52,571 bases of DNA from Pseudobutyrivibrio sp. UBA1225 (lineage in GTDB: Bacteria; Bacillota; Clostridia; Lachnospirales; Lachnospiraceae). The notes under the pieces were generated by a model. That model did not search any database and had not been told where the DNA came from. It was given only the letters and a program-made list of their open reading frames with translations. Numbering within the stretch: the first letter of the stretch is position 1; every line of letters begins with the position of its first letter. The stretch spans positions 1 through 52,571 of the forward strand of contig DBWZ01000004.1 of assembly GCA_002309345.1 (NCBI GenBank), written 5' to 3'. This document shows, one piece after another, positions 19,063-28,479 of this stretch. The position numbers and the translations under genes were made by a program.

Positions 19063-19606
19063 TTTCAAGCTATATTTCAAAAGAGTATTAATAATAGCTC
19101 TTGTAATATATATATGCTATATATTACAGACAAGTATATTCCCACAGTATCAAATTGCAGGCGGTATTTCGCCTAATATTTTGCTGTGTGTTGTAGCTAC
19201 CTATGGTTTTATGAAGGGTAGAAGATACGGTATTTTAATTGGATTTTTTACTGGCTTACTTCTTGATACTTTTACAAGTAACCTATTTGGCATGTACGCT
19301 TTGCTCTACATGTATATAGGTTATCTCAATGGTCTATTTAAAAAGCAATTTTATGGGGATGATCTTAGACTTCCGATGATTCTTATTGGAACTAGTGATT
19401 TCTTATATGGAGTTGTTTTTTATATTAAATCCTATATAGAATCTAGTACAAAATACAAATTTTCCTATTACCTGATTAACATAATACTTCCAGAAGTAGC
19501 CTACACACTTGTTGTGGCTATATTTGTGTACTATGTAATTCTCCATTTGAATAATCTTATGGAAAAAATCGAAAAGAAAGGTTCTGATAGAATTGGAAAT
19601 TATTAA
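19055..19606 (+). CDS. mreD: Rod shape-determining protein MreD
   Basis: Small integral membrane protein (183 aa, about five or six transmembrane segments) of the elongasome. The start is TTG at 19055, inside the end of mreC, with AAGGAG about 12 nt upstream. The family segments PQYQIAGGISPNILLCVVATYGFMKGRRYGI and GLLLDTFTSNLFGMYALLYM are recognisable. It overlaps the start of the PBP2 gene by 14 nt. Function as a partner of MreC is from family knowledge. Confidence 0.88.
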   Translation: MNNFKLYFKRVLIIALVIYICYILQTSIFPQYQIAGGISPNILLCVVATYGFMKGRRYGILIGFFTGLLLDTFTSNLFGMYALLYMYIGYLNGLFKKQFYGDDLRLPMILIGTSDFLYGVVFYIKSYIESSTKYKFSYYLINIILPEVAYTLVVAIFVYYVILHLNNLMEKIEKKGSDRIGNY

Positions 19607-22511
19607 GGACTTTTTTAGAAATCACTTTTCTTCGCGAATTCGAGTTGTATCAGCAGTAATGCTTTTTTTTGCTGCTGTTCTTATTTTACGTCTATTTTAC
19701 TTACAGATTGTCAATGGTAGCGAATTCCAAGATCACTACAATTTAAAGCTCGAAAAGAACGAAACGATACCAGCCACACGTGGCAATATCTATGATAGAA
19801 ACGGCAAACCTCTTGCTGAAAACAAGCTAGTTTACGCCGTTACTATTCAAGATAATGGTACATATAGTTCTAAAAAAGAGAGAAATGAACTACTTAATAA
19901 AGAAATAGCTAAAATCATTACAAAGCTGGAAGAAAATGATGATACCATCAATAACGATTTTGGTATCTACATGGATTCTTCTGGCAATTTTCAGTTCATT
20001 TACGATCAAGAAAAAAATAAAACTGCACTCCAAAGATTTAGAGCAGATGTATTTGGCAAGACAAACCCTGACGAATTGGGTTACAACGAGAAGCTTGCAA
20101 TTGACGAAGCTACTTCTACACCAGAACAAATAATTGACTATCTTTCTGGTGAGTCAAAATACGACATATCTACCAAATATGATAGAAAGCTTAGGTACAA
20201 AATCCTTGTCGTTCGTTACAATATGGCGCAAAATTTTTATCAGAAATATATCTCTACTGTAATTGCATCTGATATTTCCGAAGAATCAGTTGCATTTATT
20301 AAAGAGAATATTAACGAGCTTACTGGTGTAGATATTGAGCAAAAGTCACTTAGAAGATACAATGATAGCGAGTACTTTGCTCATATTGTTGGTTATACTG
20401 GTCAGATTTCTACAGTTGAATATAACGAGCTTTCCAAGAAAAACAAAAAGATAGAAGCTACGGACGTTGTTGGTAAAGCTGGCATCGAAAAATACATGAA
20501 CGATCAGCTTTCTGGTACGAAGGGCCATCAGACACTTTATGTAGATAGCATGGGTAACACTATCAAAACTGGTGAAGTAGTAGAGGCAGTTTCTGGTAAT
20601 GATGTTTATCTTTCTATCGATGCTGACTTGCAGAAGGCTGCATATATTCTTCTTGAACAAGAAATTGCTGGTATTTTATATTCAAAGATTGTAAACACCA
20701 AAGAATACGTTCCTACAGAGGATTCATCTGGTTCTGATGTAGTTGTGCCTATTTATGATGTTTATTATTCCTTGATTAAAAATGGAATTATTGATACACA
20801 AGCATTTGAGGACAAAGATGCTAGCGCCACAGAAAAGGCCGTCCTGAGTGCATATAAAGGCAAAGAGACCTCCGTATTAAACACTCTTAAAAGCCAACTA
20901 AAATATTCCAATGAAACAATCTATGCTGAGTTGCCTAAAGAGTATCAGGCTTATTCTACGTATATTGTTCAAGCTCTCAAGGACAAAGGTATTTTTGATA
21001 AAAATGCTATTGATAAAGCTGATGAGACTCAGGTGCAGTGGTCTTCTGAGCAGATGGCTGTCAACAAATATTTGCTTTATGCAATAGAGAAAAACTGGAT
21101 TGATATCACTAAATACACCAAAGAAGCGAAATTTGCCGACACTGAGGAGTATTACAACGATTTAGTTGATTATATAATTGAATATTTAGCTAAAGACAAA
21201 GGTTTCGAAAGATTAGTCTATAAATATCTTTTGTTGGATGATGAGATATCAGGCAATCAGCTATGTATGATTTTATATGATCAAGGCGTGTTAGACGCAG
21301 AAGAAGATGATATGTACAAGAGATTATCTAGCGGTTCTGTATCTGGATTTGAGTTTATTCGAGCAAAGATCAAATCTCTTGAGCTCACACCTGGTCAATT
21401 AGCCCTTGATCCTTGCTCTGGTTCAACAGTTGTCATGGATTCGAAGACTGGTGAAGTGCTTGCAATGGTTACATATCCTGGTTACGATAATAACAAATTG
21501 GCCAACTCGGTTGATTCTGATTATTATTCTTACCTTACAACTAATGGCGCTAATCCACTTTACAACTATGCGACCCAGCAGAGAACAGCTCCTGGTTCTA
21601 CCTTCAAGATTGTCAGCTCAACAGCTGGTTTGAAAGAAGGTGTAATCACAACTACATCAGAAATCGTGGATAAGGGTGCTTTTGAAAAGACACCAGATCA
21701 TCCTAAATGTTGGATTTCACCAGGAACTCATGGTAGTATCAATGTATCTGAAGCTATCAGAGATTCTTGTAACTACTTCTTCTACGAAGTTGGTTGGAGA
21801 TTGTCTAATGGTTCTGGTGGTGAAAACTTATCAGAAGATTCTGATGAAGAGGAAAAGTCAAAAGCCAAATATCATTATCAAGAAGATGTGGGTGTTGAAA
21901 AGATTAACAAATATGCGACCATGTATGGCTTCAACGAAAAGTCAGGACTTGAAATAGAAGAGAACACACCACAAATAGCAGATAAGCTTCCAATTGCCGC
22001 TGCGATTGGTCAGTCTAACCACAACTTTACAACAGTCAGCTTGGCGCGCTATGTCACAGCTGTTGCTAGCAAAGGTAATGTTTACAATCTAACATTACTT
22101 AATAGCGTACAAGATTCCGATCATAATGTAATTGAGTCTTATGGTCCATCCGTTCGAAATCGAGTAGATGTTTTAAATGGAGAGCAGTGGGGTGCGATTT
22201 ATAGTGGTATGCGCATGGTTTGTGAAGAGCTAAAGTGCTTTGATAATTGTCCAATTCCTGTAGCCGGCAAAACAGGTACCGCTCAGGAAGGTAAGCGACC
22301 TAACCACGCTTTATTTATCGGTTTTGCACCTTATGACGATCCAGAAATCACAATAGCTACTCGTATTGCTCGAGGTTACACATCTCACAACGCAGCTGCT
22401 GTTTCAAAAGATATTTTGTCATATTACTTTGGCGTGAATGCAGCTGAAGAGTTGCTTAATGGTGAGGCTAGTACTGTTACTGATTCAGGTGATGAATTTG
22501 TTGGAGACTAA
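19593..22511 (+). CDS. mrdA: Penicillin-binding protein 2 (elongasome transpeptidase) with large insertion
   Basis: Class B PBP that cross-links lateral-wall peptidoglycan with RodA. One N-terminal membrane anchor (~residues 17-37) is followed by the PBP dimerisation domain (ATRGNIYDRNGKPLA; YAHIVGYTGQIS) and the transpeptidase domain with active-site Ser669 in STFK and the KTG triad at Lys893 (GKTGTAQ). At 972 aa it is far longer than E. coli PBP2 (~630): residues ~360-600 are an acidic, helix-rich insertion at the head of the transpeptidase domain, of a kind I believe occurs in other clostridial PBP2s. The start is TTG with AAAGG upstream, overlapping mreD. Confidence 0.92.
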   Translation: MEIIKDFFRNHFSSRIRVVSAVMLFFAAVLILRLFYLQIVNGSEFQDHYNLKLEKNETIPATRGNIYDRNGKPLAENKLVYAVTIQDNGTYSSKKERNELLNKEIAKIITKLEENDDTINNDFGIYMDSSGNFQFIYDQEKNKTALQRFRADVFGKTNPDELGYNEKLAIDEATSTPEQIIDYLSGESKYDISTKYDRKLRYKILVVRYNMAQNFYQKYISTVIASDISEESVAFIKENINELTGVDIEQKSLRRYNDSEYFAHIVGYTGQISTVEYNELSKKNKKIEATDVVGKAGIEKYMNDQLSGTKGHQTLYVDSMGNTIKTGEVVEAVSGNDVYLSIDADLQKAAYILLEQEIAGILYSKIVNTKEYVPTEDSSGSDVVVPIYDVYYSLIKNGIIDTQAFEDKDASATEKAVLSAYKGKETSVLNTLKSQLKYSNETIYAELPKEYQAYSTYIVQALKDKGIFDKNAIDKADETQVQWSSEQMAVNKYLLYAIEKNWIDITKYTKEAKFADTEEYYNDLVDYIIEYLAKDKGFERLVYKYLLLDDEISGNQLCMILYDQGVLDAEEDDMYKRLSSGSVSGFEFIRAKIKSLELTPGQLALDPCSGSTVVMDSKTGEVLAMVTYPGYDNNKLANSVDSDYYSYLTTNGANPLYNYATQQRTAPGSTFKIVSSTAGLKEGVITTTSEIVDKGAFEKTPDHPKCWISPGTHGSINVSEAIRDSCNYFFYEVGWRLSNGSGGENLSEDSDEEEKSKAKYHYQEDVGVEKINKYATMYGFNEKSGLEIEENTPQIADKLPIAAAIGQSNHNFTTVSLARYVTAVASKGNVYNLTLLNSVQDSDHNVIESYGPSVRNRVDVLNGEQWGAIYSGMRMVCEELKCFDNCPIPVAGKTGTAQEGKRPNHALFIGFAPYDDPEITIATRIARGYTSHNAAAVSKDILSYYFGVNAAEELLNGEASTVTDSGDEFVGD

Positions 22512-22522
22512 GGGAAATAATT

Positions 22523-23200
22523 ATGAGTAATGAACCAGTAATTTTAAAAAGTAATAAGCATGGATTAACATTGCAGCTTGATGCAACTATCCCTTTTGAG
22601 GATTTAGTTAGAGCAGTGTGCAAAAAATTTGCTCAATCTGCAGAGTTCTTTGGGGAGACTTCGATGGTTCTTGAGACCTTTGGTAGAGAGCTTACTTCAG
22701 AAGAAGGACTCATATTAATCCAAGCTATAGAGCTTAATTCAAAAATAAAAGTTATTCTTTTACACGAGAATAATGAATATAAAGATATCCGAATGCTTGG
22801 TCAAATCGATAGATTCTACAAGGATGACATCTTCGAAAACGCCAAGATTATCAGAGGATCTATCTACAAGGATGACATTGTAGAATCAGATTCATCTGTT
22901 ATTGTTCTTGGAGATGTCAAATCCAAGGCAACAATCCAAGCTAAAGGAAATGTTATAGTACTTGGTAATTTGGCAGGGCGAGCATTTGCTGGATTCCCTG
23001 ACAACACAGGCTGCTATATTGTTGCAGGTGAGCTTACATCAAAGGATATTCACATTGGTAATGTGACAGGAGAAGTTAACATCCAAGAAAAATGGTCTCT
23101 CAGGGTTCATCGAAGCCAGACGGAACCAGTTGGTATTACTGTCTGGAATAAAGAACTGCTCTGCGAGCCTATAAGCAGTGGTTTATTAAAAAGGATTTAA
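22523..23200 (+). CDS. minC: Septum site-determining protein MinC (divergent, no MinD beside it)
   Basis: MinC blocks FtsZ assembly away from midcell, normally recruited to the membrane by MinD. The 225-aa protein has an N-terminal domain and a C-terminal beta-helix recognised by SSVIVLGDVKSKATIQAKGN, VIVLGNLAGRAFAG and the ELTSKDIHIGN region. Two features are odd. The RSGQ motif that contacts MinD in E. coli MinC aligns with IYKD/YKDD here (GSIYKDDIVE), so it is missing. And rodA starts 2 nt after the stop, where related clostridia have minD and minE. I am sure of the family, less sure that this copy still works in a Min system. Confidence 0.85.
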   Translation: MSNEPVILKSNKHGLTLQLDATIPFEDLVRAVCKKFAQSAEFFGETSMVLETFGRELTSEEGLILIQAIELNSKIKVILLHENNEYKDIRMLGQIDRFYKDDIFENAKIIRGSIYKDDIVESDSSVIVLGDVKSKATIQAKGNVIVLGNLAGRAFAGFPDNTGCYIVAGELTSKDIHIGNVTGEVNIQEKWSLRVHRSQTEPVGITVWNKELLCEPISSGLLKRI

Positions 23201-23202
23201 TA

Positions 23203-24318
23203 ATGTTTCATAATTACAAATTTAAAAACCTAGATTTTAAGTTAATAATTGCGATAATCGCCCTTACAATTATAGGTGTATTGATTATCGGAAGTGCCAA
23301 CCAATCCAACCAGCAAAAGCAAATCATTGGTATGATTCTTGGCGTAGTTGTAATGGGTGTAATGGCGTTGGTTGATTATGATTTCATCCTTCACTTTCAT
23401 TGGATTTTCTATGCATTTGCCAACGCATTGCTTATTTCAGTATTACTAGCTGGAGATGATGCTGGTGGTGCTAAAAGATGGATTGAAGTTGGTATCAGAT
23501 TCCAACCGTCCGAGGCAGGCAAAATCCTTCTTATATTGTTTTTTGCTTGGTTTTTAATGATGCATGAAGATGATATTAATAAGCCCAAGGTTTTGGCGTT
23601 AACTATTGCTTTATCAGCACTTCCACTTATTTTAATACAAAAAGAGCCAGATTTATCTACTACAATTGTCACAATGATGATTATTTGTGTTATGATGTTT
23701 GTAGTAGGGTTAAGTTATAAAATTGTTGCAATAGTACTAGGAGTTTCTGTTCCGTCTATTGGGCTTTTGTTGTTCCTTGTTTCGCGGCAAGGGCAGACTA
23801 TTTTACAAGGCTATCAGGGTATCCGTATTCTTGCGTGGCTGCACCCAGAGGATTATCCTGAAAGTTCATATCAACAGCAGAATTCTATCATGGCTATAGG
23901 TTCAGGTCAGTTCTTTGGAAAGGGTCTTGGAAACGATGCCTTTGATTCTGTTAAAAATGGTAATTACATTTCCGAACCACATACTGACTTTATCTTCGCG
24001 GTAGCAGGAGAGGAGATGGGATTTCTAGGAACAGTTCTGATTATTGCCCTTATTTTCTTTATTACTATCGAAATATTACTTATCGCAAAGAGAGCAAAGG
24101 ATATTGCAGGTAAGCTGATTTGTATAGGTATGGCTACACTTATTGGTTTCCAGAGCTTTGTAAACATTTGCGTAGTTACAGGATTGATGCCTAACACAGG
24201 AATTCCACTTCCTTTTGTTAGTTACGGCTTGACGTCACTGGTTACCATCTACTTTGGTATGGGAATAGTGCTGAATGTTGGTCTTCAATCTAAAAATGTT
24301 AATGGGAGGCTATTTTAA
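23203..24318 (+). CDS. rodA: Rod shape peptidoglycan glycosyltransferase RodA
   Basis: SEDS-family polymerase that extends glycan strands from lipid II together with PBP2. The 371-aa protein has about ten transmembrane helices and SEDS motifs GGAKRWIEVGIRFQPSEAGKI (~residues 87-107), an extracellular loop with HPEDYPESSYQQQNSIMAIGSG, and the C-terminal NTGIPLPFVSYGLTSL. It starts 2 nt after minC and abuts mgsA, so all are probably co-transcribed from the mreB promoter. Confidence 0.93.
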   Translation: MFHNYKFKNLDFKLIIAIIALTIIGVLIIGSANQSNQQKQIIGMILGVVVMGVMALVDYDFILHFHWIFYAFANALLISVLLAGDDAGGAKRWIEVGIRFQPSEAGKILLILFFAWFLMMHEDDINKPKVLALTIALSALPLILIQKEPDLSTTIVTMMIICVMMFVVGLSYKIVAIVLGVSVPSIGLLLFLVSRQGQTILQGYQGIRILAWLHPEDYPESSYQQQNSIMAIGSGQFFGKGLGNDAFDSVKNGNYISEPHTDFIFAVAGEEMGFLGTVLIIALIFFITIEILLIAKRAKDIAGKLICIGMATLIGFQSFVNICVVTGLMPNTGIPLPFVSYGLTSLVTIYFGMGIVLNVGLQSKNVNGRLF

Positions 24319-24714
24319 ATGAACATTGGTTTAGTTGCACATGATTCTAAAAAGAAGCTTATGCAAAACTTCTGTATTGCATACAGGGGAATACTTAGTA
24401 AAAATGAAATTTTCGCAACTGGAACAACCGGCAGACTTGTTGAAGAAGTCACTAATCTTAGTGTGCACAAATATTTAGCTGGTCATCTTGGTGGTACTCA
24501 ACAATTGGGCGCCCAGATCGAGCAAAACGAAATTGATTTGGTTATTTTCTTAAGAGATCCTCTTACAGTGAAATCTCATGAGCCAGATGTAAACAATATT
24601 GTTAGAATCTGTGACGCTAATAATATTCCACTTGCCACAAATTTGGCTACAGCAGAGTTACTGATCAAATCACTTGACAGAGGGGATCTTGAATGGCGTG
24701 AAATGTATAAATAA
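24319..24714 (+). CDS. mgsA: Methylglyoxal synthase
   Basis: Converts dihydroxyacetone phosphate to methylglyoxal and phosphate, a glycolytic overflow route. The 131-aa protein shows the start NIGLVAHDSKK, the phosphate-binding segment TGTTGRLVEE, the conserved GHLGGTQQLGAQI, and FLRDPL with the aspartate region of the active site. Length is normal. It follows rodA without a gap, as in related clostridia, and overlaps the start of the carboxypeptidase gene. Confidence 0.93.
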   Translation: MNIGLVAHDSKKKLMQNFCIAYRGILSKNEIFATGTTGRLVEEVTNLSVHKYLAGHLGGTQQLGAQIEQNEIDLVIFLRDPLTVKSHEPDVNNIVRICDANNIPLATNLATAELLIKSLDRGDLEWREMYK

Positions 24715-25675
24715 ATTCCTTTCACTTTTGATTATCGCAGTCATCTCAATCAATCTTTTTGGTTGCGGTAAAAGCGAAGATGTTACAAAATACAATGTCT
24801 ATGATTCATCATTTATCTACGGAATTACAAGTAGTGGTGCAAGCTCTAATGTAGAGCTTTTTGCCAAGGATTTGTGTGTTGCTGGCCCTGAAGATGTTGG
24901 CGTGTCTAGCGTTGATTCTCAGGTCGCATCTGGTGCAGGTGCTTTCAACATTGATGAAGGCAGCGTTTTATATTCACAAAGCTTGCACGAAAAGATGTAT
25001 CCGGCATCTACAACCAAAATCCTTACATGCTATATTGCTTGTACCGAAGGTAATCTTGATGATTACTATACAGTTAGCGCTCACGCTGTGGATCAAGCTA
25101 GCGATTCCTCAGTGGCAGGGCTAAAAGAAGGAGATGTTATATCTCTTAGAGATTTGCTTTACGGACTTATGCTTCGTTCTGGAAACGACGCTGCTGTGGC
25201 AATAGCTGAAGGCATCAGCGGAGATGAAGAGTCATTCGCAACTTTGATGAATGAAACAGCCAAATCTCTTGGAGCTACCAACTCCAATTTCATAACTCCT
25301 AATGGTTTGCATGACGCAGATCATTACACTACAGTTTATGATATGTATTTAATTTTAAATACTGCTCTTCAAAACGAGGATTTTTATAAGATATTTACAT
25401 CTGAAAAATATACAGCTAGCTACACCAGTGGCGGACAAGCAAAGACCGCTGAATGGGGCACAACCAACCAATACAAGACAGGCAACATTAAAACACCTGT
25501 TGGATTCAATGTTTTGGGAGGCAAAACAGGCACTACTGGCGCAGCTGGTTACTGCTTGGTTCTTCTTTCAGAAAACGAAGAGCATGAAAGAATTATCTCA
25601 ATTGTATACAATGCCGATTGTCGTTCTAATCTTTACTTGTTAATGAATGAAATTTTAAGCGAATTTTGCATATAA
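24698..25675 (+). CDS. D-alanyl-D-alanine carboxypeptidase, lipoprotein-type signal
   Basis: Low-molecular-weight PBP (S11 family) that trims the terminal D-Ala of peptidoglycan stems outside the membrane. The catalytic motifs are SxxK in YPASTTKILTC, SGND (SxN), and GGKTGTTGAAGYC (KTG). The signal peptide ends in LFGC, a plausible lipobox. I place the start at GTG 24698 (325 aa), giving MKCINKFLSLLIIAVIS; TTG 24689 is also possible, with AGAGGGG at 24679-24685. Either start overlaps mgsA by 17-26 nt. A longer reading from TTG 24674 would lie upstream of that site and is less likely. Confidence 0.85.
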   Translation: MKCINKFLSLLIIAVISINLFGCGKSEDVTKYNVYDSSFIYGITSSGASSNVELFAKDLCVAGPEDVGVSSVDSQVASGAGAFNIDEGSVLYSQSLHEKMYPASTTKILTCYIACTEGNLDDYYTVSAHAVDQASDSSVAGLKEGDVISLRDLLYGLMLRSGNDAAVAIAEGISGDEESFATLMNETAKSLGATNSNFITPNGLHDADHYTTVYDMYLILNTALQNEDFYKIFTSEKYTASYTSGGQAKTAEWGTTNQYKTGNIKTPVGFNVLGGKTGTTGAAGYCLVLLSENEEHERIISIVYNADCRSNLYLLMNEILSEFCI

Positions 25676-25737
25676 TCTAACAATTTATATTTAGGTTTTA
25701 ATATCAATATGCTAAAATGAAATCAGGGATGAGGGTG

Positions 25738-25785
25738 ATGTCTATTCACGATTTATTCCATAATAAGTATAGGGAGGTATTTTGA
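25738..25785 (+). CDS. Possible 15-codon leader ORF
   Basis: ATG at 25738 preceded by GAGGG opens a 15-codon frame (MSIHDLFHNKYREVF) that stops at 25783-25785, one base before the next gene's ATG; that gene's AGGGAGG lies inside it. Translation of the short frame could couple to the gene below. There is no independent support, so this is a candidate only. Confidence 0.2.
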   Translation: MSIHDLFHNKYREVF

Positions 25786-25786
25786 C

Positions 25787-26209
25787 ATGGTGGAGATAAT
25801 TTCAGGCGAAAAGGGCAAGGGCAAAACAAAGTATTTACTTGAAAAAGTTAATAATGACATTCGCAAGGTCGATGGTTCTATAGTTTACATCGACAAAAAC
25901 ACAAAACACATGTATGAACTTGATTCAAAGATTCGTTTGATTAATATGGGGGATTATCCAATCGAATCTACAGACGAGTTCCTAGGCTTCCTCAGCGGGG
26001 TGTTATCGCAGAATTCAGACATCCAGGAAGTATTTCTAGATAGTTTCCTAACAGTATCTTATGCAGATACCAATGAAGGCGTTTCAGATGCCCTTGATAA
26101 GCTTGATAAAATTTGCAACATGTTTGATGTTAAATTTGTTCTCTCGGTTAGTAAAAACGAAAAAGACTTGCCAGAAAGTGCTAAAGGTAAGATTGTAGTT
26201 TCGTTATAA
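25787..26209 (+). CDS. Small P-loop protein of unknown function
   Basis: 140 aa, soluble. The N-terminus is MVEIISGEKGKGKTKYLLEK, a clear Walker A (GEKGKGKT, residues 7-14), and a Walker B-like strand QEVFLDSFL occurs near residue 83. It is shorter than any named NTPase family I recognise. It stands between the carboxypeptidase and the HlyD-like/yggS/sepF group, with its own strong ribosome binding site (AGGGAGG) and a terminator directly after the stop, so it ends a transcript. No function is assigned. Confidence 0.6.
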   Translation: MVEIISGEKGKGKTKYLLEKVNNDIRKVDGSIVYIDKNTKHMYELDSKIRLINMGDYPIESTDEFLGFLSGVLSQNSDIQEVFLDSFLTVSYADTNEGVSDALDKLDKICNMFDVKFVLSVSKNEKDLPESAKGKIVVSL

Positions 26210-26222
26210 TTATTGATTTTTA

Positions 26223-26246
26223 GGGGCACTTTATAGTGTCCCTTTT
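26223..26246 (+). terminator. Rho-independent terminator after the P-loop gene
   Basis: GGGGCACT-TTAT-AGTGTCCC followed by TTTT: 8-bp stem with one G-U pair, 13 nt after the stop codon. Confidence 0.85.
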
Positions 26247-26336
26247 ATTGCTTATATATACAAATAATATATTAGTAATATTGTAGCTCTAATTGTTCTA
26301 TGGATTTATTGAATTATAGGGATTATTTTTAATTAA

Positions 26337-27734
26337 ATGGGTAGACGAAAGACTTCAAGTAACAACAAAACAATAATTAAATATCCTAAGCAATATCATA
26401 TCTCTATTGGTTTTATCATTATCGGCGTAATGTTTATTTATATTGTTTATCATATATTTACATTTGTCACCGCCGACAATACCACTATTTACGAGGTTTC
26501 TCAGGGTTCTATTTCATCAAATTTGGAATATAACGCCTTGGCTATCAGGCAGGAGCAGGTTGTAAATGCCGAAAACAATGGAGATGTTTTATATATAGCT
26601 GAAAACTTTGGACGAGTTGGCGCCAAATCAAAGGTCTATGCCTTAGATACATCTGGAGATATTCTTTCTTCTCTTAAGAAATCCAGTGAGAATGCTTCAA
26701 CAAAGCTTAACCCTGAGGATTACACTAAGCTGTCAAACAGCGTATCCAACTATGTTATCGATTTTGATAATATTAATTTTAACAAGATTTATTCCTTTAA
26801 GACAGAGCTTGAGTCTCAGGTCGAGCAGCTTTATACTGTTTCAGCCATGGAAAATATGGGTGAGTCCTTAGATGCAGCAATTGCATCTGGAACATTCAAT
26901 ATCTACAACAGTCCTGCACCGGGTTTGGTAGTATATTCGGTGGATGGCTTGGAGGATTTAACTGTAGATTCCTTTGTATCAGATTCTCTTGATATATCCA
27001 AGTATTCAGTCACCAACCTTAAAGCGCAGGAAACCATCAGTGCTGGACAGCCAGTATACAAGATTATTACTTCGGATCACTGGGAGCTTGTCTGTGAAGT
27101 TGATCAAACTCTCTATGAGACATTAAAGGATGAAACTTATCTTAAGATACGTTTCTTAGAAGATGAGGTTGAAACCTGGTCAACAATCAGTTTTAAAGAA
27201 CAAGCTGGTAAATACTATCTGATACTATCATTAGATGATTCTATGGATAGATATGCCGATTCTAGGTATGTTCATATCAAGCTAATAGATAACAATATAT
27301 CCGGTCTTAAAATTCCTAATTCTTCAATTGTTGAAAAGGATTTTTACACTTTGCCTAAGTCATATATGATGCAGGGCAATAATGATGATGAAATGGGCTT
27401 TGTTTTAGCTGCAGGCTCTGATAAAAAATATATCACTCCGACCATCTACTATGAGACAGACGACTTCTACTATGTTGATGGAACAGATGTTAAACGTGGC
27501 GACAAAATAATAAAGCCAAATTCTAATGAGCAATATGTTGTTGGTTCCGACATGGGCAAACTAAAGGGAGTTTACAATGTCAACAAGGGTTATGCTGTAT
27601 TTAAGCAGATTGAGATCCTTTACCAAAACAATGATTATTCGATTATTAAAACCGGAACCAAATACGGTATATCAATGTATGACCACATAGTTCTTCAAGG
27701 GAACGAGGTTCAGGAAAATTCAATTATAAATTAG
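26337..27734 (+). CDS. HlyD-like membrane-anchored protein
   Basis: 465 aa with a single N-terminal transmembrane segment (~residues 22-43) and an extracytoplasmic remainder. Segments such as VSQGSISSNLEYNALAIRQEQVVNAENNGDVLYIAENFGRVGAKSKVYALD resemble the biotinyl-lipoyl-like hairpin half of HlyD/periplasmic adaptor proteins, and a second half-motif appears near LKAQETISAGQPVYKII. No exporter gene is adjacent. It is followed by yggS and sepF, placing it in a division-associated cluster. No convincing ribosome binding site precedes the ATG. Confidence 0.6.
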   Translation: MGRRKTSSNNKTIIKYPKQYHISIGFIIIGVMFIYIVYHIFTFVTADNTTIYEVSQGSISSNLEYNALAIRQEQVVNAENNGDVLYIAENFGRVGAKSKVYALDTSGDILSSLKKSSENASTKLNPEDYTKLSNSVSNYVIDFDNINFNKIYSFKTELESQVEQLYTVSAMENMGESLDAAIASGTFNIYNSPAPGLVVYSVDGLEDLTVDSFVSDSLDISKYSVTNLKAQETISAGQPVYKIITSDHWELVCEVDQTLYETLKDETYLKIRFLEDEVETWSTISFKEQAGKYYLILSLDDSMDRYADSRYVHIKLIDNNISGLKIPNSSIVEKDFYTLPKSYMMQGNNDDEMGFVLAAGSDKKYITPTIYYETDDFYYVDGTDVKRGDKIIKPNSNEQYVVGSDMGKLKGVYNVNKGYAVFKQIEILYQNNDYSIIKTGTKYGISMYDHIVLQGNEVQENSIIN

Positions 27735-27749
27735 CTAGAGGAGATAAAC

Positions 27750-28460
27750 ATGAGAAGCGAAGAATTACAAACAAATTTAGCCAGTGTTGAAAAGAGAGTA
27801 GCAGAAGCTTGCAAGAGAGCAGGAAGAGATAGAAGTGAAGTTACTTTAATCGCTGTTAGTAAGACAAAGCCAGTGGAGGATTTACAGGTTATTTATGATG
27901 CTGGTGTACGTCAATTTGGAGAGAATAAAGTTCAAGAGCTAACAGGAAAGATACCAGAGATGCCATCTGATATTGATTGGCACTTGATAGGTCACCTTCA
28001 AAGAAACAAAGTAAAATATATTGTTGATAAGGTTAAGTTGATTCACTCTGTTGATAGCTATAGATTAGCGGAAGAGATTAATATTCAGGCAAAAAAGAGG
28101 GGTGTTGTCGCTGATATCCTTATTGAAGTGAACGCAGCCAACGAAGCAACCAAGTTTGGCGTCAAATTAGAGGAGGCAGAACAATTGTGCGAAGAAATCT
28201 CTCATTTAGACGGTGTTCACATCATGGGATTGATGACAATAGCACCAAATGTTGTGGTTTCAGAAGAAAATCGGGCAATTTTTCACAAAATAAAGGATTT
28301 ATCAGTTGACATCGACAACAAAAAGTTTGATAATGTAGATATGAAAGTTTTATCTATGGGCATGACCAACGATTTCGAGGTTGCCATAGAGGAAGGCGCT
28401 ACTCACGTTAGAGTTGGCACTGCAATTTTCGGAGAAAGAAACTATAATATCCATAGTTAG
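27750..28460 (+). CDS. yggS: YggS family PLP homeostasis protein
   Basis: PLP-binding protein (PLPBP/YlmE) that helps balance vitamin B6 pools; no catalysis is established. The 236-aa TIM-barrel shows the PLP-lysine region TLIAVSKTKPVEDL (Lys about 38), FGENKVQELTGK, WHLIGHLQRNKVKYI, and the phosphate-binding end LSMGMTNDFEVAIEEGATHVRVGTAIFG. Normal length. GAGGAG precedes the ATG. In Gram-positives this gene sits directly upstream of sepF, as here. Confidence 0.93.
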   Translation: MRSEELQTNLASVEKRVAEACKRAGRDRSEVTLIAVSKTKPVEDLQVIYDAGVRQFGENKVQELTGKIPEMPSDIDWHLIGHLQRNKVKYIVDKVKLIHSVDSYRLAEEINIQAKKRGVVADILIEVNAANEATKFGVKLEEAEQLCEEISHLDGVHIMGLMTIAPNVVVSEENRAIFHKIKDLSVDIDNKKFDNVDMKVLSMGMTNDFEVAIEEGATHVRVGTAIFGERNYNIHS

Positions 28461-28479
28461 TAAAACAAAGGAGTATGTT

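Noticed and set aside
28414..28479. Longer sepF starting inside yggS
   Set aside because: No ribosome binding site at the earlier ATG; ATG 28480 follows AAAGGAG and gives the conserved SepF N-terminus.
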